A DNA stretch of 36,161 nucleotides from UBA9647 sp049522195 (lineage in GTDB: Bacteria > Bacteroidota > Ignavibacteria > UBA10030). The notes under the pieces were generated by a model that worked only from the letters and a program-made list of their open reading frames with translations, did no database searches and was not told where the DNA came from. The stretch spans positions 1 to 36,161 of the forward strand of contig JBEKOB010000038.1 in assembly GCA_049522195.1 (NCBI GenBank), given 5' to 3'. Below are positions 15,447 through 24,080 of this stretch, one piece after another (position 1 is the stretch's first letter; each line of letters begins with the position of its first letter). The translations under genes and the position numbers were made by a program.

Positions 15447-16726
15447 TTGTATGCAACTCCGGAGTAGTTTAGCCTGTTCAGTTTGAAAACACTCATAGCC
15501 AGTTGCGATCGTGCCTCTTCGATGGCAAGTTTGATCTGGTTGACCATCTGAATGGCATCAAGGACCTCGAGGCTCAGGCCGCTCCCGCCCGCATATCGTG
15601 CCTTTGATAAGAGAAGATTTTGTTCGGCGACCACGAGGTTGTTTTGCAGCGCAGCAATCTCGGCATTTGCCCGCTCAACGCCGTTCCTCGTAATGCGGAA
15701 CTCGTGGCCAAGAGAGGTGCGCGCATAGTCATTCTGAAGCGAGATGCTGATCGCGCTTGCCTTGGCAGCATTGTAGCCGTTTTCGAGCGAACCGAACGTG
15801 AGAAACGGCAGAGAAAACGATAGACCCACGGAGGCGCCAAAAACGTTGCTGAAACCTTGCTGGAGATTTGGGAGGGAGGTCAATGCGCCAACGTCGCCTC
15901 CGAGAGAAACCGTGGGTCGCAATTTAGATCCTGCGATTTGTGCATCCAGGTCAGCTTGTTTCAGAAGCAGTTCCTGGGAAGCCAGATCGATGTTGCGGTC
16001 TGCGTAAAACGTCGTATCGAATGGCGTCGAAACAACAGTTGAGTCAACATCCGCGACATCGGCAGACGGTAACCCCGAAGCTTGAGCAAGAACAAGCAGG
16101 GAGTTTCCGAACGCGACTTTCCGTGCATTGATATTGATTGCCACATTGTTGAGATCCACTGTCGTTTTTAGGACGTCAGTCTCGCTTCCCTGGCCCGACG
16201 CGTGGAGCTGTTTCACAAGTTGGAGATAGTCTTTTAACTGAGCGTAGCTTTGTTCAGCAACATCCAACTCCCGCTTTTCCTTGACGGCAGCGGCGAAAGC
16301 CGTGGATACGGAATAGACGATGTCTGCCCTGGTACGATTGATATTCAACGCACCCTGTTCGACTCCGACTCCTCCTTTTTGAATTTCATAAGACCGGGTT
16401 CCACCATCATACAGGGTGTACAAACCGACAATTTGAGCGCTGACCTCGCCGCCGTTCGTCACGGCCTGATCGTACCCTGGCGCCACGATAAAATGAGAGG
16501 CAATTCCAAACTGCGGGAGATAGCCTTTTCTCACCGACTCGCTGCTGTAGACGGCAGACGCTTTGCCCTGTTCCGCCGCTCTGAGGAGGGGATTCTTCTG
16601 AAGCGCAACATTCAGGTAGTCTGTCAGCGAGACCAATCTCGCCTGCGCGCGCAACCGTGTCCCAGTGACGAACACAGATATCAAGAACAGACACGCGAGA
16701 ATACTCTTAGACTTCATAGTTGTCAT
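15443..16726 (-). CDS. outer-membrane efflux channel, TolC family
   Basis: The 427-residue protein has a signal peptide and two repeats of the TolC type, with long amphipathic helices rich in Ala, Leu, Asn and Gln (for example around ALQKNPLLRAAEQGKA and near the C-terminus VNQIKLAIEEARSQLA). It would form the trimeric exit duct for the pump encoded in the same operon. Two Met codons compete as the start: 16726, three bases after GGAG, and 16717, twelve bases after it; both give a working signal peptide. The 214 bases between this gene and the kinase gene upstream presumably hold the promoter, but I could not pick one out, and I see no PHO-type repeats there. Confidence 0.9.
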   Translation of the reverse strand: MTTMKSKSILACLFLISVFVTGTRLRAQARLVSLTDYLNVALQKNPLLRAAEQGKASAVYSSESVRKGYLPQFGIASHFIVAPGYDQAVTNGGEVSAQIVGLYTLYDGGTRSYEIQKGGVGVEQGALNINRTRADIVYSVSTAFAAAVKEKRELDVAEQSYAQLKDYLQLVKQLHASGQGSETDVLKTTVDLNNVAININARKVAFGNSLLVLAQASGLPSADVADVDSTVVSTPFDTTFYADRNIDLASQELLLKQADLDAQIAGSKLRPTVSLGGDVGALTSLPNLQQGFSNVFGASVGLSFSLPFLTFGSLENGYNAAKASAISISLQNDYARTSLGHEFRITRNGVERANAEIAALQNNLVVAEQNLLLSKARYAGGSGLSLEVLDAIQMVNQIKLAIEEARSQLAMSVFKLNRLNYSGVAYK

Positions 16727-16940
16727 TCACTCCGGCAGAGAGTGGAAAAATGTTTATATCAGGTTGAACTGCTTTGCTAAATGTTGTGGTCGATTGATTG
16801 GTACACCGTTGACAGAGCAAAATCCTCAACGAACATTGTCGTTTGCACCGTCTCAAGGTAACAGAATCAAATGAACTAAAGATGAAAACATCCACCACCA
16901 TCGCAGAGCGCTTGCATTGCCAATTTGGACGGGACTGAGT

Positions 16941-18332
16941 TCAGGTCCGGTTGCTGGTCAGCGGTAACTCAACAGTAAACGTGCTTCCTTTCCCCGGTTT
17001 ACTCTTGAGCGCAATCCGTCCGCCGTGCAGCTCGACGAATCGCTGAGCGATGGCAAGCCCGAGACCACTCCCGTCTGACTTCGATCGTGGCTGTGAGCCA
17101 CGATAGAACCTGCCGAAAACCTTCGACTGTTCCGCCTCAGGAATACCGATCCCTTTGTCGCTGATGATGATCGACGAAGTACCTGCCTTCCGGTTCGACA
17201 TCAGCGATACGGAGACCACTCCCCTTCGGGCCGAGTATTTGATGGCATTGTCAAGGAGGTTAAACATAACACTCTTTAGCTTCTCATGATCACCTGGGAT
17301 CTCGAGTGCTTCCTCGACATAAATCTTGAGTGTGACACCTTTGCTTTTTGCGACTCCACGGGCAGCCTGTACGCAATCGACGACCAATTCATCCAATCTG
17401 ACCGATGAGACTTCGAGCCTGACACGCTCGGCATCTAACTTGGCGAGCGTCAGAAGATCGCTCACCAGTTTGGACAGATGCTCAAGTTCCGACAATGACG
17501 TCGTGATATTCTCCTTCACAGACGGTTTTCGAATGGACGCTGCAGCAGCCTCGAGTTCGCCTCGGATTATCGTCAACGGTGTCCGCAACTCGTGGGACGC
17601 ATCTGCGACAAATTGCCTCTGCCCTTTGATCGTCTTGTCGATTCTTCCGATCATTTCATTGAGGGCCGTTCCCAATTGATGTACCTCGTCATGAGCCCGC
17701 GGCAATTCCAGGCGAGCGTCCAGGTTCGCCGCACTGATCTGTTCAGCAGCCCGAACCATTTTCATCATCGGCTTGAAAGCAAGGGATGTGATAAAATAGG
17801 CAATCAGGCCGGCGAGCAAAAGTCCGGCCGGAATCACGGTAAAGAACAGTAGCTGCAGATCCTCCTTCGCTTCCTCGATCTCATGCATCGAGCCGGCGAC
17901 CTGAAGAATGAACTGGACACGATTCTCAATTTCCACGGGCAACTGGAGCACGCGGTACCTTCGGTGATTCCATTTCAGAGAGATGATCTGAGGCTTACTT
18001 CCGAAGCCACTTTTCCAGAGCACGCTCGATGGTGCTTCAAATCCCGAGTCGCTGAATACCACTTTGTTCTCAGGTGTCAGAAGCCTGATGCGCACATCAT
18101 GCAGCCCCTCTGTGACTATCGAATCCAATTCGGACCGGAGCGGGAATCCTGGCTGCTGATAGTCCTCCTCCAGTTCCGTCTGCAACCGATCAGCGTGACT
18201 TTCCAGCCGTGCATCAAGCTTCGCGATCTCCGCATCCGCGATACCTTGATAGATAATCAGCGCGAACGCAGTCACGAGAAGGCCAAATGCGAGCGAGTAT
18301 GCAAGGATAATTTTTGTCTTGATGGTGAACAT
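16941..18332 (-). CDS. sensor histidine kinase, CusS-like, next to the efflux operon
   Basis: The 463-residue protein has transmembrane helices at about 10-30 and 162-183, with a periplasmic domain between them. A HAMP segment is followed by HisKA with H247 in SHELRTP. The ATPase domain has DNAIKYSA, DKGIGIPE and GSGLGLAI. The overall size and layout match kinases of the CusS/heavy-metal-sensor group. The ATG at 18332 lies 13 bases after the stop of the response regulator; a longer reading would overlap that gene by 38 bases and adds only an unlikely leader. It probably senses a signal in the periplasm and controls the efflux genes downstream. The signal is unknown. Confidence 0.88.
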   Translation of the reverse strand: MFTIKTKIILAYSLAFGLLVTAFALIIYQGIADAEIAKLDARLESHADRLQTELEEDYQQPGFPLRSELDSIVTEGLHDVRIRLLTPENKVVFSDSGFEAPSSVLWKSGFGSKPQIISLKWNHRRYRVLQLPVEIENRVQFILQVAGSMHEIEEAKEDLQLLFFTVIPAGLLLAGLIAYFITSLAFKPMMKMVRAAEQISAANLDARLELPRAHDEVHQLGTALNEMIGRIDKTIKGQRQFVADASHELRTPLTIIRGELEAAAASIRKPSVKENITTSLSELEHLSKLVSDLLTLAKLDAERVRLEVSSVRLDELVVDCVQAARGVAKSKGVTLKIYVEEALEIPGDHEKLKSVMFNLLDNAIKYSARRGVVSVSLMSNRKAGTSSIIISDKGIGIPEAEQSKVFGRFYRGSQPRSKSDGSGLGLAIAQRFVELHGGRIALKSKPGKGSTFTVELPLTSNRT

Positions 18333-18345
18333 CGGTCCAAGTGCT

Positions 18346-19023
18346 CTACGGTCGATTTTCAGAAAACATGTAGCCGCTTCCACGGATCGTATGGATCAAC
18401 GTCTGGCCATACCCTTTATCTACTTTCTGCCTCAGAAACTTGACGAATGACTCGATCACATTGCTTCTCGGCTCAAAATTCATGTCCCAAAGGTGCTCCG
18501 AGATTCTCTGTCGTGAGATGATCTCGCCAGGATGCATCATGAAGAGCTCGAGAAGGGCAAATTCCTTCGCAGTGAGGGAAATTTCGTTTCCTTCCCGAAA
18601 CGCCCTGTGCGTATTCAGCTCAAGCCGAAGCCCATACAACTCGATGTCGGCAGTGCGAACATCCGTTCTACGCCTCGCAAGAGAACGGACGCGGGCAAGA
18701 AGCTCCCCCGTGTGGAAAGGTTTCGGCAGATAGTCATCTGCCCCACTGTCAAGCCCCTTGATCTTATCCTCAACATCATCAAGCGCCGTGAGCATGAGTA
18801 TCGGAGTGAGAACCTTCTGCTGGCGTATCTTCCGGCAGGTTGTCCAACCGTCCTGTTTTGGGAGGAGAACATCCAGAAGGATAACATCATTATCGTTGAT
18901 GACAGCGAGCTCTTCCCCCCGTAAGCCGTCGTGTGCGACGTCGACAGCGAACCCTTCCGCCTTCAAGCTCTTCTTCAGCGAGGCAGCAATTTTCTTGTCG
19001 TCTTCAATGAGGAGGATTCTCAT
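18346..19023 (-). CDS. response regulator, OmpR/CusR family
   Basis: The 225-residue protein has a receiver domain with the acidic pair D8-D9, phospho-acceptor D51 (LLDVLLPKQDGW), T78 and K100. A C-terminal winged helix carries RSNVIESFVKFLRQKVD and ends in IRGSGYMF. Insertion of the Asn- and Ser-rich recognition stretch and the short linker are typical of CusR/CopR-like regulators. It forms an operon with the kinase gene that follows. The target is probably the efflux operon at 11403-16726. The 203 bases upstream (19024-19226) show no feature I can identify. Confidence 0.9.
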   Translation of the reverse strand: MRILLIEDDKKIAASLKKSLKAEGFAVDVAHDGLRGEELAVINDNDVILLDVLLPKQDGWTTCRKIRQQKVLTPILMLTALDDVEDKIKGLDSGADDYLPKPFHTGELLARVRSLARRRTDVRTADIELYGLRLELNTHRAFREGNEISLTAKEFALLELFMMHPGEIISRQRISEHLWDMNFEPRSNVIESFVKFLRQKVDKGYGQTLIHTIRGSGYMFSENRP

Positions 19024-19226
19024 GGGGAATTGTCCAGATCTTCGTTGACTGTGCGTAAGCTACCACGAAAAACCCAAAACCACAAAGATGCGCCATCCCG
19101 CTTCATATGCTTGCCGGACGGACTCATCCTCACAGCAGATGTTCGATTGCCGGCCGCCGATTCGCGGAGAATCTCTGCCAAATCCCCCCCGACAGAAATT
19201 CCCCGAAACCGCGTCAAACAAATCGC

Positions 19227-20264
19227 CTATTGGCGGTCAAGCATGACAACCATAAAGCTGCCTGGTTCCATCTGCGGGCGAGGCCTCGGCTGGTCGGTTG
19301 TTGGCGCAGGAGCCGGCTTGAATAATGCGCCGGACAGATACACCTTGTGTGTTACCTCGTCCAGCGCCATTGTGCGCGAGCGCGGCTGAGTTTGTGCATT
19401 CTCAAGCACCGTGAACTTCTCGGGCGAATCTTCATGAATGACGGTCAGCGTCCCATCTCCGTTCGATGCAAACGCGAGATGTGTCTGCGGATCGAAGGCT
19501 GCTGCGTCAGTTCCCGCTCCTGTCGGAACGGAAGCAACGACTTTGCCTGAGACCGCATCGAGGACTATCATCATTTTGTTCCCGCAAACAGAGAAGAGCC
19601 GGTGATTCTCCCGATCGATTGCCAGACCGCTGGGTTCCTCGCCTGGTGCAAGCGGCCACTCGTTGAGGACTTTCAGCGTTTTCGGATCGAAAGCGGTGAT
19701 CTGGCTCTTGTCCTCAATATTTACAAATACCTTTCCTTTGAGATCAGTCACGGCGAATTCCGGCTTCCCACCCAACGCTATCGTGCCCACGACCTTATTT
19801 GTCGCTGCATCGATGGCTGTTGCGTTCGAGCTGCCGCCATTGAACGTGAAGACGCGGTTGGAAAACGGCTCATACAGTATCGCATCGGGATTCTTCTCTG
19901 TCAATTTGATAGAATCCAGAACCTTCAATGTTGCAAGATCAAAAACTGTTACAGACGATGTCCGGCCGTTGCTTGTATAACCGCGGCCGAGTTTTGGAGC
20001 AAGCGCAATGCCGTGGACGCCAATCGTGTTCGGAATCTCGCCGACGATGGTATTGGTTTTCGTATCGAACACGACAACCACGGTGCCGTGCGACAAGTAC
20101 AGTCTCTTCGCTGCCGCATCAGCGATAAGATAGTCCCACCCTCCTTCTCCCCCAATCTTGACCTTGTCGACAACCTTGTATCCCTTTGTTGTTTGTGCAA
20201 GGCAGGACATGCTCATCACGACCATAGCGAGGCACACAACCAGAATTTGCTGAAGTGTTTTCAT
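19227..20264 (-). CDS. secreted YVTN-type beta-propeller protein
   Basis: The 345-residue protein starts with a signal peptide (MKTLQQILVVCLAMVVMSMS, cleavage after CLAQ). Seven repeats of about 40 residues follow, with the pattern V-x-V-F-D-x-x-T-x-x-V-x-x-I and N-x-x-x-G-x-x-x-x-x-D, as in YVTN/NHL propellers. Such proteins are periplasmic or surface-exposed, and their exact role is usually unknown. The tail is rich in Pro (PAPAPTTDQPRPRPQ). AAGGAG lies five to six bases before the ATG at 20264. A longer open frame to 20528 runs through the tmRNA terminator and into the tmRNA gene itself and is not a real start. No operon partner is seen. Confidence 0.8.
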   Translation of the reverse strand: MKTLQQILVVCLAMVVMSMSCLAQTTKGYKVVDKVKIGGEGGWDYLIADAAAKRLYLSHGTVVVVFDTKTNTIVGEIPNTIGVHGIALAPKLGRGYTSNGRTSSVTVFDLATLKVLDSIKLTEKNPDAILYEPFSNRVFTFNGGSSNATAIDAATNKVVGTIALGGKPEFAVTDLKGKVFVNIEDKSQITAFDPKTLKVLNEWPLAPGEEPSGLAIDRENHRLFSVCGNKMMIVLDAVSGKVVASVPTGAGTDAAAFDPQTHLAFASNGDGTLTVIHEDSPEKFTVLENAQTQPRSRTMALDEVTHKVYLSGALFKPAPAPTTDQPRPRPQMEPGSFMVVMLDRQ

Positions 20265-20405
20265 GAAAACTCCTTGAATGAGTGGATGGTGTGGATTTTG
20301 ATGAGAGAATAAGCTCAGCCAACTATCAATGTAGCGGGAAGAGATGAAAAAGAGATGAAAAAAGGCCCTTCGATAAAAACCGCGTGAAACGGAGGGGTAA
20401 ACGCC

Positions 20406-20439
20406 AAAAAAAAGGGCCCTCGCCGAAGTAGCGAAGGCC
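20406..20439 (-). terminator. intrinsic terminator of the tmRNA gene
   Basis: On the minus strand a nine-base-pair stem (20439-20431 with 20423-20415, one G-U pair) and a seven-base loop are followed, after one base, by eight T (20413-20406). It starts five bases after the CCA end of the tmRNA. Confidence 0.88.
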
Positions 20440-20443
20440 ATCG

Positions 20444-20820
20444 TGGTGGAGGTGCGGGGAGTCGAACCCCGGTCCGAAGAGAAGACTCTCAAAACTTCTA
20501 CGTACATAGCCTGCCTTTTAAGGTTCACACGCGGAAACTCCGGCAGACAGGATTGGCCACGTGCTATCCAAAGTGGGTCCCGCTTGTGGCAGGACTTCGC
20601 ACGATCCCCTTCGAAACAGGAACGCGCTATCCCATCTTAGTCGACGCTCATCTCGATCCCAATGGGAGAGAACCGAGGGAACGGGTTGCTTAATTTAATT
20701 AAGCAGCCAGTGCGTAGTTGTAGTTGGCACTTGAGTGTTTACCGCTTTTTTAGCGTGGACACGGAGACCACGATACGCAGTTCTGAGCTTCCTCATCCCC
20801 GTCGAATCCAGGTCACCCCC
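20444..20820 (-). ncRNA. ssrA: transfer-messenger RNA (tmRNA)
   Basis: tmRNA, with SmpB, rescues stalled ribosomes and tags the unfinished protein for proteolysis. On the minus strand the 5' end is GGGGGTGACCTGGATTCGAC (from 20820), which pairs with the 3' acceptor strand CACCTCC followed by CCA at 20444. The T arm GGGGTTCGACTCCCC lies directly before the acceptor. The size, 377 nt, is normal for a one-piece tmRNA. The internal reading frame starts with GCC at 20728 and ends with TAA at 20699. The 3' CCA is encoded. An intrinsic terminator follows, and a likely sigma-70-type promoter lies upstream. It is in single-copy, one-piece form, as in most bacteria outside the alphaproteobacteria and cyanobacteria. 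Confidence 0.96.
20699..20728 (-). other. tmRNA tag reading frame, peptide ANYNYALAA
   Basis: Nine codons starting with GCC and ending with TAA encode ANYNYALAA. The final ALAA is the usual proteolysis signal for ClpXP and related proteases. From memory, tags ending in NYALAA occur in Bacteroidetes and YAMAA endings in Chlorobium, which fits the suggested lineage. The resume codon was chosen by frame and by the GCN rule. Confidence 0.85.
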
Positions 20821-20836
20821 GAAATCTTGAAGGAAC

Positions 20837-20866
20837 ACCATATTTCAGAGAAGATGCTCTCTTCAA
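20837..20866 (-). promoter_or_regulatory. likely promoter of the tmRNA gene
   Basis: TTGAAG (20866-20861) and TATGGT (20842-20837) are separated by 18 bases. A start about seven bases after the second hexamer would give a short leader that RNase P removes to form the mature 5' end at 20820. Confidence 0.4.
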
Positions 20867-20906
20867 TATACGAATTTCGGGCCAGAGACTCAATCGACAC
20901 ACAAGC

Positions 20907-21752
20907 CTACATCTGTTCACTCGTTTCGCCAGGGTAATTCTTCCTCATTTCCCTTACGAGGAGCTCGTATGCCTCCTCTGGAGTGTCAGCGAACTTGAAA
21001 AGCTTCAAATCTTCCGCATTGATTAGCCTCAGCCGCACGAGGTTGTCGAAGTTGAGGGTTTTCTGCCAATATTCCCTGCCATAGAGAATGACGGTGACCT
21101 TCTTCTTGAGCTTGTGAGTCTGGACAAGCGTCAGGACCTCAAATGTCTCATCGAAGGTCCCAAATCCGCCTGGGAACATGACCATAGCTTTCGACAAATA
21201 GACGAACCAGAACTTTCGCATAAAGAAATAGTGAAACTCGAAGTTCAGTTCTTTCGGTATGTATGGATTCGAGCTCTGCTCAAAGGGAAGGCTGATATTG
21301 AGACCTATTGACCGTCCACCTGCCAGTTTTGCCCCCTTGTTTGCCGCCTCCATGATCCCAGGTCCTCCACCGGAGCTGATCATGAACCTGTTCTTCTGGC
21401 TGAGCCTCCTGGTCCATTTTGTAAGTAGCCGGGCCAATTTCACCGCATCCTCATAATAACGCGACATTTCCAAATCGACTCTCGCTGCCTCGATGCTCTT
21501 TTTGACTTTTTCGCTCAGAGGCCGGCCATTCTGAACCGGTCTGGTAATGCCCTTGAACTGTTGAAGGGCTTTCGCTCGAGGCATAACGCGCGCAGAGCCA
21601 AAAAAAACAATCGTGTCTCTGATTCCTTCATGCTTGAACCTCCTCGCCGGTTCAAGGAACTCTGCGATCAGTCGTATAACCCGAGCGTCAGGACTGTTCA
21701 GGAAATCGATGTTGTTGTACGCTTTTACAGTCCTATGTTGATTCTTAGGCAT
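20907..21752 (-). CDS. LOG-family protein, nucleotide 5'-monophosphate phosphoribohydrolase type
   Basis: The 281-residue protein has the Rossmann-like LOG fold: FFGSAR (51-56), SGGGPGIMEAANKGA (127-141), a central MRK (178-180) and the signature PGGFGTFDE (194-202). Proteins with this signature cut the N-glycosidic bond of nucleotide monophosphates (cytokinin-activating LOG, PpnN-like). Older annotations call them lysine decarboxylase, which is wrong. The extra N-terminal 45 residues and the length put it with the longer bacterial form. GGAG lies ten bases before the ATG. It is single-gene by spacing: 86 bases downstream is the tmRNA, and 79 bases upstream is the ygfZ-like gene. Confidence 0.85.
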   Translation of the reverse strand: MPKNQHRTVKAYNNIDFLNSPDARVIRLIAEFLEPARRFKHEGIRDTIVFFGSARVMPRAKALQQFKGITRPVQNGRPLSEKVKKSIEAARVDLEMSRYYEDAVKLARLLTKWTRRLSQKNRFMISSGGGPGIMEAANKGAKLAGGRSIGLNISLPFEQSSNPYIPKELNFEFHYFFMRKFWFVYLSKAMVMFPGGFGTFDETFEVLTLVQTHKLKKKVTVILYGREYWQKTLNFDNLVRLRLINAEDLKLFKFADTPEEAYELLVREMRKNYPGETSEQM

Positions 21753-21831
21753 TATTGTTTTACTCCATGAAATTCTTGACGTTCACTCAATATAGGTATT
21801 AGATCGGATGAATAACAAATAAACACAAAGC

Positions 21832-22719
21832 CTACGTGATGTTGTGAATTTGAAGCGGGACTTTCACGCCATCCTTGAGGAAGGAATAGGTCTCTGGGTG
21901 ATCAGATCCTGATGTTTTCAGAAAGCCAATCCCTCGAATTTCACCCGTCTCGGCAATTGTCGCTGCACTTGTGATGACACCGGCTTCACCCTCTGTGTTC
22001 CAAAATGAAATCGGGAGACCATCTGGAAGAGCCGACATACTCATAGTAACGAGATGCCGCTGAACCTTCTTGTACGTATCGAGTCGGGCTATCACTTCTT
22101 GTCCGATGTAGCACCCTTTTGTCCAGCTGATCAGAGTACCAAGATTTGCCTCAAGCGGGTTGTACTGAGGAGTTAGTTCAGCAAGAGCACCTGGAATCCC
22201 GTTGGTGACCCTAAATTCCTCAAACTCCTCTACGGGGCGATGGGTCAAGTCCATAGCGGAGAGAGCCTCTTCAGCACTGCCCTTGAGCTCCCGAGGGCTG
22301 ATGACTCGGACGAGCCTCAGGGATCCAAATTCTTCACTCAGCGCAATCGTCTCTGGAGATGAAAAAGAAGTAAATCGTACATGATCTTCTGCCTTATAAT
22401 CATAGATCAGATACTGTGCAGTGGAAGAGGTTAGATCCTCGACATGAATGTCTTCCATTATGATGTATTTCTCAATCCACGGGATCAGTTGAGCTGAATC
22501 CTTCGACTGACCCAGCAGCATCAATCGACTTTCAGCCGTCCGGTGAACTGTAACGACGTCGATGATCCTTCCCTTCTCGTTGGTCAGGATGGTTTGCTTT
22601 GACTGGCCCAGTTGCAGGGCTGCAATGTCGTTTGTGGAGATCCTCTGTATGAAGTCCAAGCCATCGGCTCCAACAAGTCGAAGCACCACCCTGCCACTCA
22701 CGTCGACAAACGAACTCAT
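21832..22719 (-). CDS. ygfZ: folate-binding protein YgfZ (GcvT-like), Fe-S cluster maintenance and tRNA modification
   Basis: The 295-residue protein carries the YgfZ signature KGCYIGQEVIAR (residues 201-212, Cys203) and the GcvT-type fold. The N-terminal part contains LTNEKGRIIDVV and the middle GIPGALAELTPQYNPLEANL. YgfZ binds tetrahydrofolate and helps MiaB and other radical-SAM Fe-S enzymes. The ATG at 22719 was taken instead of a TTG 14 codons earlier. The family N-terminus starts near SSFVDVSGR, and GAGGAG lies 13 bases before this ATG, a little far. It is followed by the LOG gene. Confidence 0.87.
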   Translation of the reverse strand: MSSFVDVSGRVVLRLVGADGLDFIQRISTNDIAALQLGQSKQTILTNEKGRIIDVVTVHRTAESRLMLLGQSKDSAQLIPWIEKYIIMEDIHVEDLTSSTAQYLIYDYKAEDHVRFTSFSSPETIALSEEFGSLRLVRVISPRELKGSAEEALSAMDLTHRPVEEFEEFRVTNGIPGALAELTPQYNPLEANLGTLISWTKGCYIGQEVIARLDTYKKVQRHLVTMSMSALPDGLPISFWNTEGEAGVITSAATIAETGEIRGIGFLKTSGSDHPETYSFLKDGVKVPLQIHNIT

Positions 22720-22869
22720 ACTTCTCTTTCCACTCCTCAACGATCTTTCTTTATTACTCAAGTGCTTTCACTGCTAGCTGAAGGTAAGGACATGTAACTC
22801 AAGAGATAACCACCATCTCCATAAACCAAAAGAGAGGAACCATTTCTCAGTTTGAATCGTCCTATGACA

Positions 22870-24072
22870 CTACCTCAGCGTGATCAATGCAATCTCTGCA
22901 GGTGCGTGATATCGAACGGGTGCAAGTGTTAGTCCGAGACCATTCGTGACGCTCAGCTCAAGTCCTCCCAGGTGATAAAGACCGCTGACATATGGTGACT
23001 CCAGATTGGCGGGAGCCCAAAGAAACAGCCTTGGTATGCCAAACGCGACCCCTCCACCGTGCGTATGTCCAGCTAACATCAGGTGATATCCTCGACTTCG
23101 GGCAAAGTCGACCAGTTTTTCTGCCGGTTGGTGAACGAGCAAGACTCGGAACTCTCCTTGTTCAGCATCCGTGAACCTGCCGAACTGAGCCTTCGTGGGC
23201 TTTTCCAGATAGGTATATGTTACAACTGACACCGCCACCCTGCAGGAATCCACTTTGAAATACACCGTGCTATCCTCAATAACGCGAATCCCTTCTCTGT
23301 CCAGGGCATCCAAGACCATCGCTTTGTTCGTGAAAAGGTCATGGTCTCCGATCGCTGCGAACGTACCGAACTTTGACCGCAATCCTCCCATGATCCGTGC
23401 AGTGGAATCAATGTATCGTGTTCCCGATGTTACAAGATCGCCACCAAAGAGAACGAGATCTGGCTCCAAAGAGTTCACTCTGGCTACGTATTTCCGAAGG
23501 GCGGCGTAGGTCGTCCTCCCATCCCCCTGTACATCCGAGATTTCAGCAATCCGGAAACCACTGAGACATTCAAGGCCTTTTGGCAGGGTGATTTCGTGCT
23601 GGACGATTCTGACGGTCCAGGTATCCCGAACAATCACGATCATCGTGTACAAAGTGATGATGACGGTTATCCCAATGACGGCGATATTCTTCCATCTTTG
23701 CCACCACTCGCGGACCGAAGGCACGAAGCGGACAATTGCGAGACTAAGAATCTCGAGAAGAACAAACAAGGCGAGCAACTGGATCATGACGATGAGACTG
23801 AACCAGAACGGATAGCTCAGAAAGAGGTCGATGGCGAAGCTGTCACCTGCAAACGCCGGAACGACGCTTTTCCCAGCGACCAGGAACGCGAGTAAGAACG
23901 TGACAGGGAGTAGATTCAGGTAAACGTGGATTCCAATGATCGACCGCTTCAGGTTAGTGCGGTTCCACGATGTTACGCGGGTCAAAGCCCCGAATAGCGT
24001 CCTGCCAACATAGTAGTTGATTGCTGTAAGTGGCAGGGATATGATCAGTACTGCGACGAGCGTCCAGGGCAT
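22870..24072 (-). CDS. membrane-anchored metallophosphoesterase with variant metal-site motifs
   Basis: The 400-residue protein has four transmembrane helices in its first 150 residues (about 2-22, 48-66, 90-113, 128-149), then a calcineurin-like domain, probably outside the cytosolic membrane face. The motifs are D-V-Q (D180, Q182) where D-x-H is usual, GGD (D212), GDHD (D243, H244) where GNHD is usual, H314 in LLVHQP, and GHTHGG (335-340). The layout resembles YkuE-type and other membrane phosphoesterases that act on lipids or nucleotides. The two changes replace known metal ligands with other possible ligands. They may define a subfamily or alter the metal. The start lies eight bases after the stop of the asparaginase gene, so the genes are coupled. 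No substrate can be given. Confidence 0.75.
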   Translation of the reverse strand: MPWTLVAVLIISLPLTAINYYVGRTLFGALTRVTSWNRTNLKRSIIGIHVYLNLLPVTFLLAFLVAGKSVVPAFAGDSFAIDLFLSYPFWFSLIVMIQLLALFVLLEILSLAIVRFVPSVREWWQRWKNIAVIGITVIITLYTMIVIVRDTWTVRIVQHEITLPKGLECLSGFRIAEISDVQGDGRTTYAALRKYVARVNSLEPDLVLFGGDLVTSGTRYIDSTARIMGGLRSKFGTFAAIGDHDLFTNKAMVLDALDREGIRVIEDSTVYFKVDSCRVAVSVVTYTYLEKPTKAQFGRFTDAEQGEFRVLLVHQPAEKLVDFARSRGYHLMLAGHTHGGGVAFGIPRLFLWAPANLESPYVSGLYHLGGLELSVTNGLGLTLAPVRYHAPAEIALITLR

Positions 24073-24080
24073 TTATCGAG

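Noticed and set aside
16727..16940. PHO boxes or a named operator before the efflux operon
   Set aside because: I found no repeats in phase and no clear promoter hexamers.
20265..20528. Longer N-terminus for the beta-propeller protein (433 residues in all)
   Set aside because: The extra codons run through the tmRNA terminator and the tmRNA 3' part; a good ribosome binding site and signal peptide lie at the start at 20264.
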